From a virus, in IMG/VR virus record IMGVR_UViG_3300047319_000011, positions 1 to 33,079 of that record: DNA of 33,079 nt; one strand, given 5' to 3'. The position numbers and the translations under genes are program-made. Below the pieces are notes generated by a model that ran no database searches, was not told where the DNA came from, and saw only the letters and a list, made by a program, of their open reading frames with translations. Below, one piece after another: positions 7,381-16,074 of the stretch. Within the stretch, counting starts at the first letter, position 1, and each line of letters opens with the position of its first letter.

Positions 7381-7606
7381 TGCGGTTGAATTAAGGCGTG
7401 AGAAGCCGGATGATACCGCAAGCCAACGAACCTTCCTTACTGGACTGACAGCAATGGGAAATACAACAACCCTGAAAGTATGTTTCGCATCAGCGCGCCG
7501 GAAGTACGGCACCCCGGCGCTCTGCGCGTTTTCAGTAGTCGCACTTGGTTACGGCGCGCTGATTTACTACATATCTCAAGGGGCTGGAGGCCTCTAAAAC
7601 AATGTC
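7381..7606. other. Gap upstream of the membrane-protein gene, with a 12-bp inverted repeat
   Basis: ATCAGCGCGCCG at 7489-7500 is repeated exactly as CGGCGCGCTGAT at 7552-7563, 51 bp apart. I found no convincing sigma70 promoter in either direction. A 47-codon plus-strand frame from an ATG at 7454 to 7597 has one hydrophobic stretch but no good ribosome site, so it is not called. The gap probably carries the control region of the membrane-protein gene. Confidence 0.5.
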
Positions 7607-8791
7607 TTATCGGCGCCGAACTGCCCAAATAGTCCCGCCAACAGTCATCGTCCCGCTGAACGTGGGAGCGGACGTGAGGAAGAGGGTTGCCGAAGATGCC
7701 AGCTTTAGCGTGAAGTTAGGGCACGGCATTTCTATGCCGGTACTGGTGCTAACTCCTAATAGAACGCGCTGACCAACAGGAGCTTGTGCGCCTGTCGTGG
7801 TAGTCAGGCCAAAATTGATCCCCGCTGTACCGCTGGAAGATGACCCTGTCCATGAACACGTCACATCCCACTGCCCCGCGGTCAACGGTATCGAAGTGAC
7901 GTTCGTCAGTACGGTGCTTGTCTGCGCAACACCAGACGCCGTATTCGTGACGGTTTCCCCCTCACTCCCGGCCTGCGCGCTGTCGTTCGTCGTCGTGCCG
8001 ACGATGCCCGCAGTGCTCGACGGTGTGATCGTGCTCGTCGCCTGAAGCGTGGTGAACTTGCCAGTGCCCGGCGCCGTACCGCCGATCGCGGGCGGTGAAG
8101 CGAGATACGTGCTGAACCCCGTACCGCTGACCGTACTGCTCGCCGCGAGCGTGGTGAACGATCCGGTGCTGCCGCTGATGGGACTGTTCGCTATGCCGTC
8201 CGTCATCGTGACGACGCCGGTCGAACGCGTGATCACGAACGGGTTATCAATGCTTGCGCCAGCGTCCGTATAGCGCGTGATCTGGAAGTTCGAACCGACG
8301 TTCGAACCGCTGTTTGTCACGTTGTTACGGACGACGCCCCACATCGTGACGCCACCAGTCTGCAAATACAGATCGGCGGTGTTCGCATTCACCGCGTTGA
8401 CGGTCAGCGTGCCGTCGCCAGAAGCTGGCGACACCGCAACGGCACCAGTGAACGTCGAGCCCGTCAGCAATGCGAAGCTCGATCCGCACGTGAAGCCGGT
8501 TCCAGACGTGTACTTGATCGCGTTGTTCGTGCCGCTGCAACTCGGCAGCACTACTGCCGCCGGCGATGCGCTCGACGCAGTGACGTTTGCGACGACGGTG
8601 TTTGCGGCCTGCGCGGCGAGCGCGGTCGCAGTCACATTCCCCCACGCTGGCGGAGTGCTCGGCCCGGTCGATACGGCCGCCTGACCGCTCGTCGAGCCTG
8701 CCGGGTTCAGCAACTGGACAGGACTGAGCGTGACTGCGCTCGCCGCCAACGCATACAGCGCCAGCGCGATTGACGCAAAAAATCTTTTCAT
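7607..8791 (-). CDS. Tail-fibre-like protein with an N-terminal signal peptide
   Basis: The 394-residue protein begins [20 protein letters not shown], a clear Sec signal peptide with cleavage likely after A-S-A. Then come TLSPVQLLNPAG and a fibre-like Thr/Ser/Gly/Ala-rich body. The centre has G-S-T-F-T-G-A-V and TGSFTTLAAS repeats, typical of phage fibre shafts. The C-terminal 110 residues (SIPLTAGQWDVTCSWTG to GTIWAVRRR) resemble a beta domain found at the ends of phage fibres. Its start overlaps the tailspike stop (ATGA). A signal peptide on a virion-type protein is odd: it may be exported, or be a fibre relative with a periplasmic or surface role. Confidence 0.65.
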   Translation of the reverse strand: MKRFFASIALALYALAASAVTLSPVQLLNPAGSTSGQAAVSTGPSTPPAWGNVTATALAAQAANTVVANVTASSASPAAVVLPSCSGTNNAIKYTSGTGFTCGSSFALLTGSTFTGAVAVSPASGDGTLTVNAVNANTADLYLQTGGVTMWGVVRNNVTNSGSNVGSNFQITRYTDAGASIDNPFVITRSTGVVTMTDGIANSPISGSTGSFTTLAASSTVSGTGFSTYLASPPAIGGTAPGTGKFTTLQATSTITPSSTAGIVGTTTNDSAQAGSEGETVTNTASGVAQTSTVLTNVTSIPLTAGQWDVTCSWTGSSSSGTAGINFGLTTTTGAQAPVGQRVLLGVSTSTGIEMPCPNFTLKLASSATLFLTSAPTFSGTMTVGGTIWAVRRR

Positions 8792-10029
8792 GGGGATCCT
8801 CCGCCGATGGTATTGCCAGTACCAACGTTAGTTACATTATTTGTACAACCTGAATAGAGATTCGATTGAACATTAACTCTAGTTGAACTCACATCGAGTT
8901 GAACTGCATTTTCCAGGGCAAAGAAAGTATTTGCTGCAATCGTGCCTCCGGCAAGGATGCCTCCTTGAGCAGCATTCCAGTAGATTCCTACAGTACCTGA
9001 CAGAACTGCCGCTGCACCAAACTGGTTTCCAACAATCTGAAAGTTACCGTAGTTGGAACCTGTAATTCCCCGAGAGTTTGCGGCCTGCAGAATAATAAAA
9101 TTATTCATAACCATCAACCCTGGGAAAGGTTCATTTAACTGCATCGCAGCTTGAGCGCAGTTAATCTGACAATTTGATACGATCAGTTGGTCCTGACCAC
9201 CGGCTCCAAGAGGCGCTTGGATACCAATCTGACCACCCGTAAAATTACACTGGTTAACTGTTACGCCTTGGTACCACTCCAGGTATCCAATACCAATATT
9301 GAGAATGGTAAAGAAGCAACCAACAAAGTTTGCGGCGACGCCTTGGCAGCTTGCATTCAGGCCGTGGAGTATGACACCGGTTCCTTGTGTTGCGGTACTA
9401 CTGCCAACAAAGTTGCAGTTGGTAAAGTTGATATTAGAAACAGCAAATGCATCGACACCAAATGCCCATACATTATTGACACCATAGCCATCACTTCCGC
9501 GGAAAGCTACATTCGTGATAGAACTCAAGCTCGACAAAGCGGGGTTGGGAATAGATGTCGAGTTCTGATGCAAGAACAACGCCGTTGCAGTGTTTGCAGT
9601 ACCACAAGTAAAAGACAGATCTCTAATCTGAACGCTGTTAAATGCCCCCAGATAATTGATTCGCAAACCAATGCTAGAAGAGGGCCAGCACAATTCTGTT
9701 ACGTCTAGACCAGAACCAACGATTGAGATTGAAGCTCCGACATTGGGAAAGGTGTAGGTGATTGTGGAATTGAAAACGTACTTGCCCGGAGGGAAGCAGA
9801 TAATCACCCGACCAACATACTGCTCGGCCGCCGACAGTGCGGCATTGAGCGCGGCGGTATTGTCCGTCACGCCATCGTTATTGCCCCCATACTTGCGGAT
9901 ACTCAACGTTGTAAGATCCCCCACAAATTCGGAAGTCACCAGCTTCGTGGACCTGTCCGTCAACGGTGGTGTGATCGACGTAGGCGCATTATCGAACGTC
10001 GCGTCCTTCATCTTGAATGGTGCGCTCAT
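8788..10029 (-). CDS. Tailspike with pectate-lyase-like beta-helix
   Basis: The 413-residue protein has a short attachment N-terminus ([16 protein letters not shown]) and then [20 protein letters not shown] at about 42-61 and FPPGKYVF at about 79-86, the start of the pectate_lyase_3 right-handed beta-helix. From residue 100 onward repeated N-x-x-F/I and I-x-x-C-x-[FI] rungs follow (for example [28 protein letters not shown]). Such proteins bind and often depolymerise surface polysaccharide. The catalytic residues cannot be read by eye. The part coding the beta-helix is clearly richer in A+T than its neighbours, which suggests exchange of the receptor-binding part. It overlaps both neighbours by ATGA. 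Confidence 0.8.
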   Translation of the reverse strand: MSAPFKMKDATFDNAPTSITPPLTDRSTKLVTSEFVGDLTTLSIRKYGGNNDGVTDNTAALNAALSAAEQYVGRVIICFPPGKYVFNSTITYTFPNVGASISIVGSGLDVTELCWPSSSIGLRINYLGAFNSVQIRDLSFTCGTANTATALFLHQNSTSIPNPALSSLSSITNVAFRGSDGYGVNNVWAFGVDAFAVSNINFTNCNFVGSSTATQGTGVILHGLNASCQGVAANFVGCFFTILNIGIGYLEWYQGVTVNQCNFTGGQIGIQAPLGAGGQDQLIVSNCQINCAQAAMQLNEPFPGLMVMNNFIILQAANSRGITGSNYGNFQIVGNQFGAAAVLSGTVGIYWNAAQGGILAGGTIAANTFFALENAVQLDVSSTRVNVQSNLYSGCTNNVTNVGTGNTIGGGSP

Positions 10030-10886
10030 ACCGGATACCCCGCTGCGTTAATCCAGCCAGTAGGCGAAGATGCTTTGGACCAGATTGGAATGCCCAGCGC
10101 GTCATCGCCCCAGAATTGCCAGTCATAACTAGGTGTCGGACGAACAGTTCCGTGTTGCGGAGATAGTTGAAGTGGTCCGACAGAGCCGAACGAGGGAACG
10201 CCGATGGTGCGTACAAGTCCGCCGATTACGGCGACCGTTTGAATTCCAACCGGGATAGTAGGATTGAAGCCAAGCACCCGGCCGACCAATGAATAGTCGT
10301 TCTGAAATGCGGTATCGAAAAGCACCAGGATGTTGTTGATCGAGCCGTATGTGCCGGCCAATGTGATACTTGTGGTTGTGCCTGGGACGAATTGTGTGGC
10401 GCCAGCCGAACTCATCGACTCACTGGACACCGTTTGCGAAACGCTCACGGTGTAAGTTCCCGTTCCCCCAGCGCCGGTCCCGAGACCGGTGATCGTCGTG
10501 CCCGCAGTAATGCCGGCACCGTATAGCGTCTGCCCAATCGCGAGAGTTCCACTGGAGACCGAGGTAACCGTCAGCGTTACCCCAGAAATCGATCCGGTAA
10601 ATGACGGACCCGGCGTAAAAACTTCGCGCGCCGCATTGGTGAGAGTCAGATCATTGACGGTCGCATAAACCAGTGCTCCGCTCTGCAGGATCGCCAACTT
10701 CTCCACGCCGGTCAGCGCATTGCGAGCAGGAAGATTCGCGGGATTGACCTTCGCGTTCACATAGGAAGCCAGATTTGCGGCTGGCATCGCTGCTTCTGTG
10801 CCGTTCTGCGATGCGTAATACAGGTCTGCATCATTTGGCGTACCGGCAGATGGGAATTGTTTAAGCTGCTCGCCAGTGACAGTCAT
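10026..10886 (-). CDS. Tail fibre protein
   Basis: The 286-residue product starts [24 protein letters not shown], a form common at the N-terminus of phage fibre proteins that dock to the baseplate. It also has [22 protein letters not shown] at about 56-77. Residues 95-165 are a Gly/Thr/Ser-rich beta module ([31 protein letters not shown]) that I recognise as a mobile insert found in many phage structural proteins. The C-terminus ends [20 protein letters not shown]. It is likely part of the receptor-binding apparatus. A UCCG-loop terminator lies just upstream. Confidence 0.7.
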   Translation of the reverse strand: MTVTGEQLKQFPSAGTPNDADLYYASQNGTEAAMPAANLASYVNAKVNPANLPARNALTGVEKLAILQSGALVYATVNDLTLTNAAREVFTPGPSFTGSISGVTLTVTSVSSGTLAIGQTLYGAGITAGTTITGLGTGAGGTGTYTVSVSQTVSSESMSSAGATQFVPGTTTSITLAGTYGSINNILVLFDTAFQNDYSLVGRVLGFNPTIPVGIQTVAVIGGLVRTIGVPSFGSVGPLQLSPQHGTVRPTPSYDWQFWGDDALGIPIWSKASSPTGWINAAGYPV

Positions 10887-10901
10887 GTCAGTTCCGGAAA
10901 T

Positions 10902-10924
10902 AAAAAACCGCCCGGAGGCGGTTT
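10902..10924 (-). terminator. Intrinsic terminator with UCCG tetraloop
   Basis: AAACCGCC pairs with GGCGGTTT (8 bp). The minus-strand loop is UCCG, and the T-tract covers TTTTTTA. It lies 14 nt after the tail fibre assembly gene and about 15 nt before the next fibre gene start. Confidence 0.85.
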
Positions 10925-10938
10925 ATTCTGTTGTCGTC

Positions 10939-11355
10939 CTACGTGCCAGACGGATATGGGGGTTTGGACGGCAAGCCATTCGCTGGGTCGCCGGATGTCG
11001 CGCTAACAACCTCGCGGAGCGCCCTGCGATATGCGGTCCATGCGGGAGGGACGGCCACTCCGTTCTCATAGCACCGCAAGATTGTGGTGTCCGAGGCGTC
11101 CAGAGCGGCCATCGCGTCCGCTTGATGGGACGCCCGCGCATCCGCCGCCTGCCGCGCCTCTATCTGCGATGTGGTCGGCGCCGTAAGAGTGTGATCGATG
11201 ACAGTCCAGCCAAGAGGGGCATCTAGACACGCCTGCCATTGCGCGCCGGTAATTTCAATTGCCCGTTCAATGCTTGCCGGTACAGGACTGTCTTCGCTGT
11301 CGTAGAAGGCGACAATCTCGCCGCTAGAACCATATGCCGCGAATTTTTGCCCCAT
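10939..11355 (-). CDS. Tail fibre assembly protein-like
   Basis: The 138-residue protein starts MGQKFAAYGSSGEIVAFYDSEDSPVP. It then has E-I-T-G-A-Q-W-Q-A-C-L and a helical region with EARQAADARASHQADAM, ending in a Pro/Ser-rich tail. This order (beta N-terminus, [DE]-x-[ST]-x-x-x-W/Q-x-L, helical region) matches the small chaperones that follow fibre genes in many phages. It starts 1 nt after the stop of the adjacent fibre gene, as expected. The frame is open upstream, but this ATG is the one compatible with the fibre stop. Specificity for which fibre is unknown. Confidence 0.65.
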   Translation of the reverse strand: MGQKFAAYGSSGEIVAFYDSEDSPVPASIERAIEITGAQWQACLDAPLGWTVIDHTLTAPTTSQIEARQAADARASHQADAMAALDASDTTILRCYENGVAVPPAWTAYRRALREVVSATSGDPANGLPSKPPYPSGT

Positions 11356-11356
11356 T

Positions 11357-12283
11357 TCATTTACCGAAGGCGAACCAGTTGCAGGCGTGAGCGCTACGAA
11401 TGGTCGGCGAACCATTCAGCTGATAGCCATCCACATTAAAGCCAGTCGTCGTAATACTGCTCGGCACGTCAAGAGTGCCGCCAGTCAGGACAGAAACGGA
11501 ACTGGGCACAACGCCATAACAGGCATTCGGGAACGCGATCGGGAAAGGAACGGCCACCGAGCCCGCACCACTGGTGCTGGTGGTACCCCATTGGAAAATG
11601 ATCCCGTTTGGCAACTTCGTGTAACCGTTGGCTGCCGCGAGCGAAGCAAATTGCCCGAGGTTCACTGCGTGATTGGTTTGGGTTCCTGCTGCAACCTGCT
11701 GAGAGCCGCCGACACACTCATACAGAATCCAGCACAGGTTTCCGCCATTGAGCAGCGGTGAGACAAAGGAAACCAACGTTGCTAGGCCATTAGTGGGCAA
11801 TTCACCGCCTTGCAATGCAGAGCCGGCCAGGCCATAAATTGGCGCAGCAGTTAAACCATCCGGTGCGTAGGTAGATGCGCCCGTATTGGCATGCGCAATG
11901 GCAACTTTCTGTGCAAATCCACTGGCCGTGGGCAGAGCTGCAAGGGGCGCAGGATTGGCTGCTGCATAGGCATTCGCCGTACCTGTATCGGTCAGGATGG
12001 TTGCCGTTCTGGCAGCGGCCGAAACTGCCGCTTGCAGGTTAGCCAACAGAGTTGCTGTCGTGCCATCGTCGATAGCAGTGTGCCCACTGTTATTCACGAT
12101 GAACGAAGCAAGCACGGCAGCCATGATGCTGCTTTGACGCCATACCTTGTTGAGTTGCGCCGACTGCGCGATGCCGGACGAGAAGCCGCCTGTTTGCCAG
12201 GTCGCTCCCAGGTAGGAGGCTTGCGGAACTACGTTTGATCCGGATGCCCCGGCGAATACGAGAAAGTCGTTCTCTAAAGCCAT
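11357..12283 (-). CDS. Tail fibre protein with C-terminal tip domain
   Basis: The 308-residue product begins MALENDFLVFAGASGSNVV and later has VAALVASFIVNNSG-like and QTNHAVNLGQFA segments typical of gpH/gp37-type phage fibres. The last 80 residues (NGYTKLPNGIIFQWGTTST, VPFPIAFPNACYGVV, NWFAFGK) form the tip domain seen in phage tail collars and fibres. GGAG lies 8 nt before the ATG. It is directly followed by the assembly protein gene. It sits next to the DUF2612 baseplate protein, where the first fibre is normally encoded. Confidence 0.8.
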   Translation of the reverse strand: MALENDFLVFAGASGSNVVPQASYLGATWQTGGFSSGIAQSAQLNKVWRQSSIMAAVLASFIVNNSGHTAIDDGTTATLLANLQAAVSAAARTATILTDTGTANAYAAANPAPLAALPTASGFAQKVAIAHANTGASTYAPDGLTAAPIYGLAGSALQGGELPTNGLATLVSFVSPLLNGGNLCWILYECVGGSQQVAAGTQTNHAVNLGQFASLAAANGYTKLPNGIIFQWGTTSTSGAGSVAVPFPIAFPNACYGVVPSSVSVLTGGTLDVPSSITTTGFNVDGYQLNGSPTIRSAHACNWFAFGK

Positions 12284-12303
12284 GAATGCTCCGAGCAGGC
12301 AAT

Positions 12304-12327
12304 AAAAAAGCCGCCCGGAGGCGGCTT
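12304..12327 (-). terminator. Intrinsic terminator with UCCG tetraloop
   Basis: AAGCCGCC pairs with GGCGGCTT (8 bp); the minus-strand loop is UCCG and six T follow. It separates the baseplate unit from the fibre unit. Confidence 0.85.
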
Positions 12328-12345
12328 GCAAGATTTAAATTTGTG

Positions 12346-13104
12346 TCAGGCCGAAACCGGGATAACCCATGCGCCCTGATCGAAACCAGCAACGCTGGAA
12401 CTCCCGCTCGAGCCGCCTATGACAACCGGTTGTCCGGCAGACGTAACAACCTGATCGCCAGCCGATGTCACGACATAGGCAGAAAGAACAGCATCGAAAC
12501 CGAAAACTGGCGTATCTGGTTCGCTAGGGATGGCATAGAACTCGACCAATACGCCTGCGGGCCTGAGATTCAGATAGCCGCCAGCAAAGAGAGCGAGCGT
12601 AACGGCGTTTGGCGTTGGACCAATCAGGACGATGCCCATCGACATGTCCTGGTTGTCCTGAATCAGGATTTCATATCCGAACGCCGAGAACAGGCCGTTC
12701 CAGATCGTGTACGCGCTGGGTACTGTGCCGTCCCATGAATTCGCTGCTATGACCGCGTATAGGAGAATTCGATATGCATCATCTGGCAGAGCAACGAGGC
12801 CACTGGTCGGGTCAAATGGTCCTAGCCATGTTCCGAGATCGAAGCCGACTCCGTCTGTGTCAAGGCTGAAATACACGCCGACAATCGGCTCAGACAGATA
12901 GCGGCTTCGACCCACCCACTGCCCAACAACATCCAGTTGCACACCGACCGCAGAATTCAGGTCATACAGCGCGGGAATGCTGCCAAGCGAAACCTGCATA
13001 TCGGCAAGCGGCTGAACGAGTGCAGCCACAGTAGCCATGAAATTCGGCTGTGTGTTGTGCTCCGATGTTATGAGCGAGGTGTACGGAGTGATATCGCCGC
13101 TCAT
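12346..13104 (-). CDS. DUF2612 baseplate/tail protein
   Basis: The 252-residue protein has a helical N-terminus (MATVAALVQPLADMQVSL at 23-40), then GVQLDVVGQWVGRSRYL at about 54-70, LPDDAYRILLYAVIAANSWDG at 106-126 and NGLFSAFGYEI at about 135-145. That is the DUF2612 pattern, the functional counterpart of P2 gpI / Mu gp48 that joins baseplate wedge and fibres. A C-terminal extension of about 50 residues (TSAGDQVVTSAGQPVVIGG) is variable. It lies 3 nt after the J-like gene, in the normal order J, I-like, fibre. Confidence 0.85.
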   Translation of the reverse strand: MSGDITPYTSLITSEHNTQPNFMATVAALVQPLADMQVSLGSIPALYDLNSAVGVQLDVVGQWVGRSRYLSEPIVGVYFSLDTDGVGFDLGTWLGPFDPTSGLVALPDDAYRILLYAVIAANSWDGTVPSAYTIWNGLFSAFGYEILIQDNQDMSMGIVLIGPTPNAVTLALFAGGYLNLRPAGVLVEFYAIPSEPDTPVFGFDAVLSAYVVTSAGDQVVTSAGQPVVIGGSSGSSSVAGFDQGAWVIPVSA

Positions 13105-13107
13105 AGA

Positions 13108-14520
13108 TCAGGTGTTCAGGATGACGTTAGAAGAGGTGCACTGAGCTGCGGCGTTAAATGTGATCGGTAGATTGCCGGCCAGATACACTAGAGATCCATT
13201 ATTGACTGTCTTTCCAGTCGGGATTGCCGGAATAAATCCAAGTGTTGATCCGGATACCGACGTAATTACGGCCGGAATCTCGGATGAATCGCTCGCAACG
13301 AGCGTGATGGATTTTCCGATTGAATAAGGTGCTGGATTTGCTACCGTGACTGCCGCAGTTCCTGCCACATACGGGCCACCCGTTGTCGTCATGTCGGAGC
13401 GTGCGAGATAGATGGAATCTATGTCGTATGTCTCTGACAGCGCATTGAGTTGTGTCTGGGTAAGGCCCGTTGAGCTTATTGCTGCATTCCCTTGAAGCCC
13501 GGCGGGAGCCAATACCTTATTCAGGTTCACATCCGTGCCGATCTCCAAGCCTTCGATGAATGCCGCTACCGTGGACTGGATAGATGTGCCAGTCGTTGCA
13601 ACATATCCCGTTAACGGCGTGATGTTGATCACGGCATAAACCGGAATTTCTGCCAGTTGGAAAAAATTGATTGCCACTGGCACCCCGGCCGGGTCTTGCA
13701 CAATGATGCTCGTTGTGCCGTAAGTGTCGGTTCCTGGGGACTTCGTTTTCTCAATTGTCGTTGCAATCGTGGTGGCATCACCACCCTCAACAACCACAGA
13801 GATCGAGTGCGCCGGTAATCCATTTGAATCAACTATCGACGTCGGATTCTCGTAAATTGCATACCGGCCAACGCCCGAGATGTTCGCCACCTTTGAGATG
13901 ATCGAATTCAGTGGCGTCAGGGCGGGGAGCGACGTCGAGATAGTCTGACGTTGGCGCAGCGCAGAATCCGTCTCGACCGGGTTTCCGATGGAGGCCGCGG
14001 CGGGATTGGTAACCGACTGCCATCCGAGCGTGGGCGTCGCAATCTTGGTAACCGTTCCGGCGGCCGCTCCAATTGCGCCGGCGGTGGCGCATGTGGCAGT
14101 AACCGTCACAGTGCCAGTCACAGGAATCGTGACGGAACCCGGCAGATTCCATTGATTCCCTGCTGCATCCTGGACGATGCCGCTAGTGATGACCGTGCCA
14201 GCCTGTCCAACGATAACTACATTGACGGTCGAAGCAGTCGCAATTTCTCGCTGAATGCCGTTGATCTTGACGACGCTAGACAGGCCAGTGCCCTGCGCGT
14301 AACTGGGCGAAAATGAGTTGTAGACGGCAATCGTGCTTTGATTGCAATCATTGATAGCTTGGGCGAATGCCGCGAGGAGCTGTCCATCCTGGCTATCTGG
14401 CGTTAAGACCGCGTCGCTACCATAGATAGACCAGTATGTGTTTTGCAGCGCGGCGAAGATGTCGTTATAGGACGGCGCCGAGATACCAGTCGCATCGATC
14501 GTACATGCTAGTGTTGCCAT
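13108..14520 (-). CDS. Baseplate wedge protein, J-like
   Basis: The 470-residue product has the baseplate J pattern: an N-terminal helical region with SAPSYNDIFAALQNTYWSIYG and TPDSQDGQLLAAFAQAI (to about 60), GTGLSSVVKINGIQRE at 77-92, and a beta region. Then come NPVETDSALRQRQ at about 180-192 and NISGVGRYAIYEN at 212-224, as in Mu gp47 and P2 gpJ. It forms the outer wedge of contractile baseplates. It overlaps the stop of the gp25-like gene by one base and is followed by DUF2612. Confidence 0.92.
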   Translation of the reverse strand: MATLACTIDATGISAPSYNDIFAALQNTYWSIYGSDAVLTPDSQDGQLLAAFAQAINDCNQSTIAVYNSFSPSYAQGTGLSSVVKINGIQREIATASTVNVVIVGQAGTVITSGIVQDAAGNQWNLPGSVTIPVTGTVTVTATCATAGAIGAAAGTVTKIATPTLGWQSVTNPAAASIGNPVETDSALRQRQTISTSLPALTPLNSIISKVANISGVGRYAIYENPTSIVDSNGLPAHSISVVVEGGDATTIATTIEKTKSPGTDTYGTTSIIVQDPAGVPVAINFFQLAEIPVYAVINITPLTGYVATTGTSIQSTVAAFIEGLEIGTDVNLNKVLAPAGLQGNAAISSTGLTQTQLNALSETYDIDSIYLARSDMTTTGGPYVAGTAAVTVANPAPYSIGKSITLVASDSSEIPAVITSVSGSTLGFIPAIPTGKTVNNGSLVYLAGNLPITFNAAAQCTSSNVILNT

Positions 14521-14873
14521 CAGAGCGTCGCCGTGATTGTCGTTTGCCCGTATCGGGTATTGATCGTTGCTGCTACTGAAAACTTGCGGGTCGTCGGATC
14601 AAAGGTGCTGGCGTAGTCGACAATCTCAGTCACACCCTGCGTCTCAAGGATGATTTCCTGAATCGCAATGTCTCGGGTTGCTTCGGTTCCGTAGCCTAGA
14701 ATCTCTGTGCTGTACGGAACACCAGTCGTCGTATCGAGGAACCATTCGCCGGCGATCAGTAGCAGGCGTGTCTGAACAGCCTGGGCGACCGTGGCCGGCG
14801 TATTAATCAGGAAATTGGCTTGCCCCTGCCCAATCTGGTAGTCGCCCGAAGCGGACAGTTCTCGGTATCTCAT
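14520..14873 (-). CDS. gp25/W-like baseplate wedge protein
   Basis: The 117-residue protein begins MRYRELSASGDYQIGQGQAN, followed by AQAVQTRLLLIAGEWFLDTTTGVPY and a DIAIQEIILETQGV segment. This is typical of the short gp25-like (P2 W-like) wedge proteins that help trigger sheath contraction; E-G-E-W-F-type residues are replaced here by AGEWFLD. The frame continues upstream without a plausible start. The chosen ATG has no Shine-Dalgarno because a hairpin lies immediately before it, yet it fits the family N-terminus. Confidence 0.8.
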   Translation of the reverse strand: MRYRELSASGDYQIGQGQANFLINTPATVAQAVQTRLLLIAGEWFLDTTTGVPYSTEILGYGTEATRDIAIQEIILETQGVTEIVDYASTFDPTTRKFSVAATINTRYGQTTITATL

Positions 14874-14886
14874 TTCGTATGGGCGT

Positions 14887-14908
14887 AAAAAAGCCCACCG
14901 AAGTGGGC
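14887..14908 (-). terminator. Intrinsic terminator with UUCG tetraloop
   Basis: GCCCAC and GTGGGC form a 6-bp stem; read on the minus strand the loop is UUCG closed by C-G. Six T follow. It lies 14 nt past the spike gene. Confidence 0.85.
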
Positions 14909-14922
14909 CTATGTTGAGAAAA

Positions 14923-15663
14923 TCAATTGGGCGGCCCAGTGTTGCCGCCTTGCGGGTCTGGGTGCGTATGCGTGCTGTCGATCGCCTTCCCGTTCGATGT
15001 AACCGAACCAATAAAATTGATGATTCCCGTGATGGTTGCCGCGACACCACTGGCAGTGCTGCCCGCCATACCAGCGAGCCACGTAAGCAGGCCCTGGATG
15101 GTCACGGCGCCTGTGAACAGATTCGTCGGAGCATCCACCTCAAATCCGCCCGGCGCAACGATCTTTACCTTCTGCGTCGTCGGGTTCAGATCGAAATAGG
15201 TCGAGCCGTCATTGCTTCGGAGTTGCGTCGAGTTTCCGCTCCAGCCGCCAATCCTCGTCGCCTGACTGAACGGACCCGGAATCGCAAACCCATCCGATAG
15301 ATCATGCATCCGCAGTTCAGCTTGAACCTGAATTCCGCCGGATTGCCACCAGGAGTCGATGCAACGTGACGAGAACACGATCAGCGCTTCATCTCCCTGA
15401 GTGACCGGGAAGGTGAGGGTGCAGCCGCCTCCGCGCGGGAAGCAGACCGGGACATCCACAAGTAAGGGGAGTTGAACCCAGGAGGTGCTACCATTCTTTG
15501 CGCGGACGAGTCCTTTAATCGCTGGCTGCGCCGTGCAAGTTATGGCGTCTGAATCGAAGCTCTGGATGATCGCCGGGAGCGCTGTCCAGATACCCGCTTG
15601 ATGCCCATCGAGAGCGATTCTCAACGCCTCTTCATGGTCGGCTGAGCGTTCTGATTGGAGCAT
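14923..15663 (-). CDS. Gp138-type membrane-puncturing spike protein
   Basis: The 246-residue protein has an OB-fold-like N-terminal region (IWTALPAIIQSFDSDAITCTAQPAI, residues 25-49; VCFPRGGGCTLTFPVTQGDEALIVFSSR, about 73-100). A beta-helical stretch follows (VKIVAPGGFEVDAP), then a C-terminus with HTHPDPQGGN. The H-x-H pair near the end matches the iron-binding tip of P2 gpV-like spikes. The protein should cap the hub and pierce the outer membrane. The ATG has no Shine-Dalgarno; the bases upstream belong to the divergent plus-strand gene, 6 bp away. Confidence 0.88.
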   Translation of the reverse strand: MLQSERSADHEEALRIALDGHQAGIWTALPAIIQSFDSDAITCTAQPAIKGLVRAKNGSTSWVQLPLLVDVPVCFPRGGGCTLTFPVTQGDEALIVFSSRCIDSWWQSGGIQVQAELRMHDLSDGFAIPGPFSQATRIGGWSGNSTQLRSNDGSTYFDLNPTTQKVKIVAPGGFEVDAPTNLFTGAVTIQGLLTWLAGMAGSTASGVAATITGIINFIGSVTSNGKAIDSTHTHPDPQGGNTGPPN

Positions 15664-15669
15664 AGAGAG

Positions 15670-16074
15670 ATGAAGATTTTGTTTGCCGCAATCTTGATCG
15701 CGGGGTTTTCGAATGCCAACGCATCTGGCCTCGATGATCTCGAACCAAAGCCGTCCGCAATTCCTGGGTTACCGGATCTGAAGAGGCCTGTTTTCCTATC
15801 TCCTTCGTCTCTTGTATGCGGGTACAGCGATGACATCGTTGGTGCATCAAAGACTTTCAGAGCGAACGCCATGACGCCACTCTTAACGTCTTTACTACAA
15901 CAGCGAGGCTGTGCATTTTCCGACAAGGCCACGAAGGTGCAGATTGAATTGCCGGATGCCAGATCAGAGCAATACTTCTTGCAGAAACAATGGCGCTACG
16001 TCGCAATCATTTGGCGAGGCGGCAGTGGTCAGAGGTGGCTCGGATATACGATGATCGACAATCTCCACAACTAA
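15670..16074 (+). CDS. Predicted secreted protein, lone plus-strand cargo gene
   Basis: The 134-residue product starts MKILFAAILIAGFSNANASG, a good Sec signal peptide with cleavage after A-N-A or A-S. The mature part has two cysteines (55, 86) that could form a disulfide, then WRYVAIIWRGGSGQRWLGY near the C-terminus. I recognise no family. AGAGAG lies just before the ATG. It is divergent from the spike gene (6 bp apart) and its TAA overlaps the hub gene's TAG. Among genes otherwise all on the opposite strand, this is typical of a cargo gene expressed on its own. Function is unknown; a periplasmic host-modifying role is only a guess. Confidence 0.7.
   Translation: MKILFAAILIAGFSNANASGLDDLEPKPSAIPGLPDLKRPVFLSPSSLVCGYSDDIVGASKTFRANAMTPLLTSLLQQRGCAFSDKATKVQIELPDARSEQYFLQKQWRYVAIIWRGGSGQRWLGYTMIDNLHN

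Noticed and set aside
7454-7597. 47-codon plus-strand frame with a hydrophobic segment
   Set aside because: No convincing ribosome site or promoter, and it spans the 12-bp inverted repeat; it is noted only as part of the gap.
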